Source: an uncultured Mesonia sp. (lineage in GTDB: Bacteria; Bacteroidota; Bacteroidia; Flavobacteriales; Flavobacteriaceae). Taken from it: a DNA stretch of 35,222 nucleotides. The DNA lies in NCBI GenBank assembly GCA_947494545.1, contig CANLVH010000021.1:1-35222 (forward strand), given 5' to 3'. Shown piece after piece: positions 1 through 7,700 of the stretch (position 1 is its first letter; every line of letters starts with the position of its first letter). A model generated the notes under the pieces. That model did no database searches, had not been told where the DNA came from, and saw only the letters and a list, made by a program, of their open reading frames with translations. The position numbers were made by a program, and so were the translations under genes.

Positions 1-141
1 GAGTGGTTGCTAAAAAGCCAAAAAGATCTATTTGAAATGAATGCGCTGTTAGCAGCAGGAATATCAAAAATAAAAATAGGTCGCTTTAAAAATAAAGCAA
101 TTAAAACAATCGTAGATGTGATGTGTAAACTGATATTGTAA
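1..141 (+). CDS. C-terminal end of an unidentified protein (partial)
   Basis: Frame 1 is open from the first base of the window to a TAA at 139-141 and gives 46 residues, so this is the end of a gene that starts outside. The visible piece is mixed hydrophobic and basic (it contains AAGISKIKIGRFKNKAIKT) with no motif I recognise. The next gene starts 128 bases later, so it may be a separate transcription unit. The function is unknown, and the reading frame itself is supported only by being open. Confidence 0.5.
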   Translation, partial: EWLLKSQKDLFEMNALLAAGISKIKIGRFKNKAIKTIVDVMCKLIL

Positions 142-143
142 AA

Positions 144-162
144 TCAGTATAAGTCAGTATAA
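144..162 (+). repeat. Tandem direct repeat TCAGTATAA upstream of the TcA gene
   Basis: TCAGTATAA occurs at 144-152 and again at 154-162, ten bases apart, just after the stop of the preceding gene. A short inverted repeat AGGAAA/TTTCCT lies at 170-175 and 187-192. I see no TAnnTTTG promoter box between 142 and 269. The ten-base spacing equals one helical turn and would fit a regulator site for the Tc operon, but that is inference and the repeat may be chance in AT-rich DNA. Confidence 0.3.
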
Positions 163-269
163 AACTATCAGGAAAGTATGATGATGTTTCCTAGTTATTA
201 ACCTTTAGAATGATGCAGGTAAGGTTAGTTCAATTTTAAAAACTTACAAAACCATAAAACTTATCTGCC

Positions 270-1775
270 ATGGCAAAATCTCAAAATTATTGGGGAGATT
301 ATATCGATCTTTTTCCAATAGGTGAACAAATTGTAATACAATCTTTAAGAACTACTTATGAAAAACAATTCAGCGTTGGTAGTTTTCAAGAGTTTGAAAT
401 AAGACTTCAGAATAAAGATGGTTTACTGCAAAAGGAATTAGCTACTATTCCGGCTGATACTATTTTTATAACATCCTTATCGCAATGGTTATTAGAAAAA
501 GCAGTGGGTGTAGAGTCCTGGGAAGTTTATCCTGAGAGATTCCAATCATTAAAAGAGTTTGCAGGAATTATTGCACAATACTACTCCAATATGAAAGTTA
601 GTATTGAAGAATTTAGAAATTACTCCTTTCAGAAATTTTCGCAAGAGTTAGTTTACGCCATCGCAGAAAGTAATAAAGAATTATGGGTTGCTTATGCGGA
701 GACATTAATAGATATATATTCAAAATTATCTACCGCTATTGTTATTCTTAGGCAACCTTCAAGTATTCAAGGTGCATGTCCTGGAGATAAAGTTACTTTT
801 AGTGTCGAGGTTAGTCCAAAAGATGTTTCATTCCAATGGCAAAGAAATGGTGAAAACATTAATGGGGCTACAGAGAGTTCCTTTGAGCACGAATTAGTAG
901 AGGGTGATCAAAACGCTGAAATAACCGTTCTATTATCAAGATTAGGAAGAACCATAACTTCAGATCCGGCATATATATCTTTAAATATACCAGTAATAAA
1001 AACCCAACCTCAAAATGTAAGTGCGGTAGTTGGAGGTAGTGCCCGATTTAGTATACTTGTTACAGGAGAAAATATAACTTACCAATGGAGAAAAAATCAA
1101 GTACCTCTCGATGGTGAAACAAACTCAGTTTTAATACTTACTCCGGTAAATTTAAAAAACATTGGTTTATATGACTGTGCGGTTAGTACCGACTGTCAGA
1201 CAAAGACTTCAGCAAAAGCGGCGCTAGAAGTTCTAAATTCATTTACCGTCAATGGAAAAATTCTTACGGCTTCTCGTCAACCGGCACAAGCTTATACGGT
1301 AAAAGCTTATCACTTTGAAAAAGGTCAACGATACTTATTGGGAGAAACACAAACCGATCAAAAAGGTAACTATTTTATTCCTTATACATCCGAAGAATTT
1401 GGCTTAAGTAAGTCGGGTAGAGCTAATTTATCTATTGAAGTGACTCATCAGGGAGTAAATCAAAAATCTCCTTTGTTTATGAGAGCATCTGGCCATCAGG
1501 TAATAAATATGATTACTACCGCCAAACGTTTAAATGGGGTTAATGAATTTGAACAAATCAATGAATGGTTTGCGAATAACGTACAAAATTTTAATTGGAA
1601 TGATGCCGACGAAAAAGATGTCGTTGAATTTGCAGATAACTCGAATTATCAAAAATCTTTAATAAAAGCTTATTTACAAGCAAAATCATTTTCAACTGAT
1701 GAGAACCAAATTGAGGGTTACTATGGATTGTTAAGATCTAACGATGCCTTCAAAAAAAAAGCAACTATTGCATAA
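270..1775 (+). CDS. N-terminal part of split TcA toxin subunit, with Ig-like domains
   Basis: This 501-residue frame appears to be the amino-terminal section of the TcA injection subunit. Residues 1-160 are mainly helical with no signal peptide. About 160-325 form two Ig-like domains: FQWQRNG in the first, YQWRKN and a late YDC in the second. About 325-415 form a carboxypeptidase-regulatory or transthyretin-like domain (LGETQTDQKGNYFIPY). The end, with YYGLLR, matches the segment that in one-piece TcA proteins of other bacteria leads straight into the next helical domain. That continuation is found in the next frame, which overlaps by 32 bases. The frame stops soon after a run of nine A residues at 1752-1760. 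The Ig domains may bind a receptor on the target cell. It could also be a genuine separate protein. Confidence 0.75.
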   Translation: MAKSQNYWGDYIDLFPIGEQIVIQSLRTTYEKQFSVGSFQEFEIRLQNKDGLLQKELATIPADTIFITSLSQWLLEKAVGVESWEVYPERFQSLKEFAGIIAQYYSNMKVSIEEFRNYSFQKFSQELVYAIAESNKELWVAYAETLIDIYSKLSTAIVILRQPSSIQGACPGDKVTFSVEVSPKDVSFQWQRNGENINGATESSFEHELVEGDQNAEITVLLSRLGRTITSDPAYISLNIPVIKTQPQNVSAVVGGSARFSILVTGENITYQWRKNQVPLDGETNSVLILTPVNLKNIGLYDCAVSTDCQTKTSAKAALEVLNSFTVNGKILTASRQPAQAYTVKAYHFEKGQRYLLGETQTDQKGNYFIPYTSEEFGLSKSGRANLSIEVTHQGVNQKSPLFMRASGHQVINMITTAKRLNGVNEFEQINEWFANNVQNFNWNDADEKDVVEFADNSNYQKSLIKAYLQAKSFSTDENQIEGYYGLLRSNDAFKKKATIA

Positions 1776-4700
1776 AAAAGACGGAGCAGTTGAAAAGATG
1801 CTAAGATTGGCCAAAGAGAAAAATATAATCTCAGCATCTTTTGATGAGCAAGTTTTTATAAGTGCAATTACTACAGAATTTAATAACGAAGTCAACCAAC
1901 TTATAGATACAAGTTCAGATAATAAGGTTAGCGAATTTGTCGAATTGGCCAACTTCGAAAATGCTTCATCCTCCACAAAGACTAAATTTTTCGATTTACA
2001 AAGACAATATCAGGATAACCCTACTCAATTTTGGAATGCTGTTGATTCAGATGCTGATTTGAATACTTATAGTCAGGGCTTAAAATTAGCTTCTCAGATG
2101 GGAGCGGTAACTGCTGTGAATATGGGATTGATGAGGCAAATAAAAAACTCTCATTCAACCATTACAAAAGCGGAAGATTTAGTAGCTCTGACAGAATCAG
2201 ATCTAGAGAATGATATAATAAATTCAAAAAGTACAATACCGGGTTTCATCAAAGGAACTGATGTCAATGAAAAACAAAAAAATTACGCTCGTTGGATAAG
2301 TGAGCGTATTGAAGAAAGTTATCCTACTTCCTACATGAGAGCTCGGATAGAAGAAAACTCTAGCTTTCCTTCACAAAGTGATTTTAGTACTTTTTTTGAT
2401 AATAATTCTAATTTTCAATTAGATAAAAAAGCTATTCACCAATACTTAAGTGAAAATCCTAATGCACTTGAAGGGATTTCAGATACCCAAACATTCACAA
2501 ACAATCTATTAAAAGTTCAGCGTTTTCATACGATTGCTCCAAGAGGTAATAGGGCACGCGTTACCAATGCACTTATCGCTAAAAGCTATCAAAGTGCTCC
2601 TCAAGTAGCTCAAACACCTTACAGCACATTTATGGCTAATGTTACGGATACGCTAGATTATAGAACAGCAAGTCAGGTATATAAAACGGCAAGAGAGGTT
2701 ACTGGACGTTCTATAAATTTCTTGAGTAAATATCACTCCGGATTAAACTCTTCTGAAATAGGCGTAGTAAGAAGTAATGCTATTAATACGAGTGATCAAA
2801 GAATACAAGATATTTTTCCTGATATAGATACACTCTTAGGAGAAACTGACTACTGTACTTGTGAGCATTGTAAATCGGTTTTCGGTCCGGCAGCTTACTT
2901 AGTAGATTTATTACAATTTGGTAAAGAGATAGATAGTGAAAATGTCAATCTTTACGAATTATTAACTCAAAGTTACTTATCTCAAAATCATCCGCGAAGA
3001 CCAGATATTCCAAAAATAGACTTGACTTGTGATAATACAAATGTAGTACTTCCTACAATTGATATTATTAATGAATTGTTATGTAAACTAGTTGACCCTG
3101 GCTTTGTGGTAGATAGACAAACTACAAAATCAGCGGAAGAATTAAGAATTGCGCCGCAATATCCACCTTCTACGAGCGTAAATGATAATTTAAGAACCCA
3201 GGTTTTTCCTTGGCAACTACCATTTGATTATTATAATAACGCTGTTTACTATCAATTACCTATCGGGAATACTTCAAGAAGTGAATTTGCTTGGAGTTTA
3301 CCAAAAGCCGGCGGAAACAATTCGACTTCAGATAATAGTGAATTAAGAGCTATTACAGACCTTGAGTTGAGTGATGAGAATTGGGCGAGGTTAACCATGA
3401 ACCCTTTTAGCGTTTCTAGTACTTATGGGATTAGTGGGAGTCCTGCGGACTATTTTGAGGAAAATGGAGACTTGTTGGTTGAAAAATTTATTAATCAAAT
3501 AGGAATTTCTTTTGATCGATTTAGGAATATATTAAAGTCTACTAGTCTAAATCCTTTTGATTCATCAGGAAATAGAAAATATCAAATTACTTATGCGGGT
3601 GAAGGTTGTTCATTGTCTACTGCTAGAGTTGAAAATATTTCTAATTTTTATCAGCGTTTTTATTATTTAGAAAAACTTTCCAAGACATTAAAATGGGATT
3701 TAGAAGTAGGAGATCATTTCGTAGCTGGTTTCCAGTTAATGAGTGCAATAGATAATTCAAACTCGAGTTCCTTAACACAAGCCCTATCAAATTTGAGTTT
3801 GGTTACAAAGCTTTCTGATGAATTAAATATTGATAATGATAAGCTTTTAGCTTGGGTTAATGAACTAAGTACAGTTAGTTTTATAGAAGGGACATTAAGT
3901 CAATACGAAAATGTATTTCTCAATCCGGAATTAGTCTATAATTATTCAGAGGTAGAATTGGGAGGTTTTCAGTTGAATAATGAACGAAGTGATATCGAAA
4001 ATCCGCAAACCTTAGAGGTAATGAAAAATGCCGTTTTGGCATCTTTACAAATAGCTGAAGATGATTTAACTGCATTATTATCCACCAATTGGTTAGGGAG
4101 TATAGATTATACGGTAACCTTGAATTTAAAACGTTTATCGCAATTAAATGCTTATGTAGGTTTAGCGAATGCATTGAGAATTGATATTACTGAATTGATA
4201 ACTCTATGGGAAACTTTTAACTCTAATTTCACCCCCTTAGAAAATAACTATAATTCACTTTTACACCTTTATAATTTCACAAGATTTATAGATTATAACA
4301 AAGCTTCTAGTTTTAATGAAGCTCAATTAGAGTATCTATTTACAGCTAAAAATTTAGAGCCCATTTTACCTATAGCGAATCAAACAAAGTTCCTAGCTCA
4401 ATTAAGAACAAATTTAAAAGATAAATGGGATGAGAAATCGAAGATAATTATTGATTCAAGGGCTGGAATTCAATTTTTATTAACTACACAAACTATAAGC
4501 CAAATTACCAATAATGATTTAGATCAGATTGATACGATTATTAAAGGTGATTACAAAGAAGATCAAAGAGATGAATTGGTTGATTGGTGGTCTAATTTTC
4601 AATTAGTTGATTTAACTACAATTGATGCTGCAGATTTCGAAAATAAAGTAATTATAAATACTGAAACTTCCTCAACTTACTTAAAGGATGTTCAAGAACG

Positions 4701-7700
4701 TATTACTTATATTTTTAAAAAGTTAAGTGAAGCACAATCTTCCTCAGCAAATCAACCATCCTTATTAGATACTGTTTTTAATAATTACCTTAATCAATTT
4801 GCATTAGAAAATTTTGTTTCTCATTTTATGGACGATTACCCCGAGGTAACGCCACTTCAAAATGAGCTGTTAATGGATTCTAATCTTTTAAAGAATCCGG
4901 TAAGTATTCAATCACCTATCATAAATCTTTTTACAACTCAAGATTTTATAAGTAGTGAAGAAGATATTTCAAAGGAGAATTTCCCGAATATTTATGAATC
5001 ATATCAATTGATTTTTAAGAATATTGATTTCTTATCCTATTTCCCAAACATTAAAAATTATTATAAACTTTTTTATACAAGTGCTTCTGAAAATTGGCCA
5101 CAACCTGCTAATTTTCCAACTAGCGATCAAGCCAGTAGTCAAAATTCACCCGATTTATCAGGTTTATTGAATGTTTGGCAGATCCAACAAGTTGAAAGCT
5201 ATTTATCGCTTCATAAGGCTGAGTTAATGCTATTCCTAAAGCAAATCGGAGAGGGTGAGTTACAGAATGAAGACGATATCATCGAGCAATTAGCAAATAT
5301 TACGAGTTGGGAAATAGAACAATTAAATTATTTAATTGGAAGTAACGGATTTAATTTTGCTAATGAATATTGGTTAGGATCTGAATGGATTTTTGAGCTT
5401 TATAAAGCTTTTTCAGTAGCTGATAAATTAGAAATTAATCCTAGTTTTTTACAGCAATTCAATAAAATTGAGCTTAATAAACAAGAAGCAATAGCCATTC
5501 AGCAATTTATCAGAAAACAAATTGAAAGTGATACAGATAAAGATAAATTAATTGAGGCTAACGATAACCTAAGAGAAGACTTAAGGGATGCTTTAATGAA
5601 TTATGTAATCCATCAGACTGATATTTTAGATGGTGCATTATTTGAGAAAACCAAAGCGGGCTTGTCAGACTTTTTACTAACAGATATACAAAAAAGTTCT
5701 TGTTCTTTAACTTCAAGGGTAAAACAAGCTTTATCGACTACTCAAATGTTAGTTCAGCGATGTTTATTGGGCATTGAGCGGATAGGACCTACAACTACAT
5801 TTGAGGTGCCAGCATCAGCGGTTCAGGAATGGATATGGAGAAAAAACTATCGAGTTTGGGAAGCCAATCGAAAAATATTCTTATATCCTGAAAACTGGTT
5901 ACTGCCTGAAACAAGAGACGATCAGACAGAGCTTTATCAGGCATTTATTGAAGAGATGTCACAAAATGATATTAATGATGAAAATGCACGAAGAGCCGTC
6001 TCTAATTACTTAAAGTCTCTTCACGAAATTTCAAATTTAGAAATTTGCCAAATATATCATGAAGAAGAATACGAAGGAGAAAATTATGATGAGGGATATT
6101 TAACAGATACGGTTCATATTTTTGCCCGCACTAAAAATGAACCACACATTTATTACTATCGTAACTGGATTGATGACTCGTATTTCACTCCTTGGCAGGA
6201 ATTACCTTTAGAAATAGAAAGTAATTATTTGATACCTACTAAATATGCGGGTAGATTATGGTTATTTTGGCCAATTTTCATAGAAAAGGCAGTAGAGGAA
6301 GATAGTGTTGAGACTACGGTTAGTGAAGAAGGAGGTGGAACATATCAAAGTTCAGGTTCCCAACCTAGAAAATATTTTGAAATTAGAATTGCCTGGTCTA
6401 CAGAGTTTCAAGGTCAGTGGGAACCTAAAAAAATGAGTAAAGATGTATTTGAGACATCGCCAATCAATCAAACAATTTTAAATCGATTTTTTAAAAATAG
6501 ATTTGTATTTAGAACACATATATCTAATGAAGGTGATTTAATATTTACACCAGGTTATTATCTTTTAATTGCTCAGAATAATGAGTTTAATAGTAGCCAG
6601 AATCCATTTTTACTAGATAAATCATTACGTTTTTATAGTAGCAATAGTCAACCAGAAATGATTGATTTAGAAGATGACTTTGAATTAAATAAAATTCTAT
6701 TGCCATTTGCAAATCCTTATTTAATGAAGAATAAGTTCTTAGCAGGGTCTGAAGTTTCAAGATTTAATGAGAGTAACTTTACACCATTTTCAGAACTAAT
6801 TACTGCTCAAACTAGCTCATTAGCAACGCTTCCTCAGCAATTACCAACAAATGTCCTAGCATCAGATTATGCTTTCTTTTATGAAGATGAGAAGCATAAT
6901 TTCTTTGTGAATCCGGAAGTTTTTGCAGTGGTAGATGAAGAATCTGGAAGAACTGTAAATTCTAATATGGTTAGGATTGAGGAATATTCTGGTTTAGGTA
7001 ATCCTTCAATTGATACTGTAAATCAAGTACTAAATCAATCCCTAGCTGACGATAATAATAATCTAGGGACCACCTATATCGAAAGACAGTTACAAAGTAG
7101 TTCTACTTCTACTTTTTGGGGAGATGATGATAGTAATGGGGTAATTGAACCACCAAACCATACTGTAATAGTTGGAGGTGGTGGTAGTGGAGGATCATCA
7201 ACACCACCAAGTAACGACCCTCCAGAAACTTCAACGCCAGGATTTGATTTTATTTGGCCAAAACCTAGATGGTTAGACCCAATAGAACCCAATGATCCTG
7301 ACGAAGAAACGGTTGAACAACCAGGTCATCGTTTTTATACACACTACCATCCGTATGCAGATGATTTTTACCGAGAGGTTAACCGCTACGGATTAGAAGG
7401 TATCTACCGACCGTTACAAGAAAATTTAAAGCGACAATTAGCACAAAGTGACTTTGATTTTGAAGCTAGTTATAATCCAACTGATAAAGTAATTCCTAAA
7501 TATCCTAAGGAGGATATTGACTTTACTTCTTTTGGAGCTTATAGTGTGTATAATTGGGAGTTATTTTATCACATTCCTATGTCCGTTGCACAACTGTTAA
7601 CGGCTAACTTTAGATTTGCTGAGGCTCAACAATGGCTGCATTATATTTTTGATCCTACTGAGTCTGTAGGAAATACTCCGGAGCGATTTTGGAAAATAAA

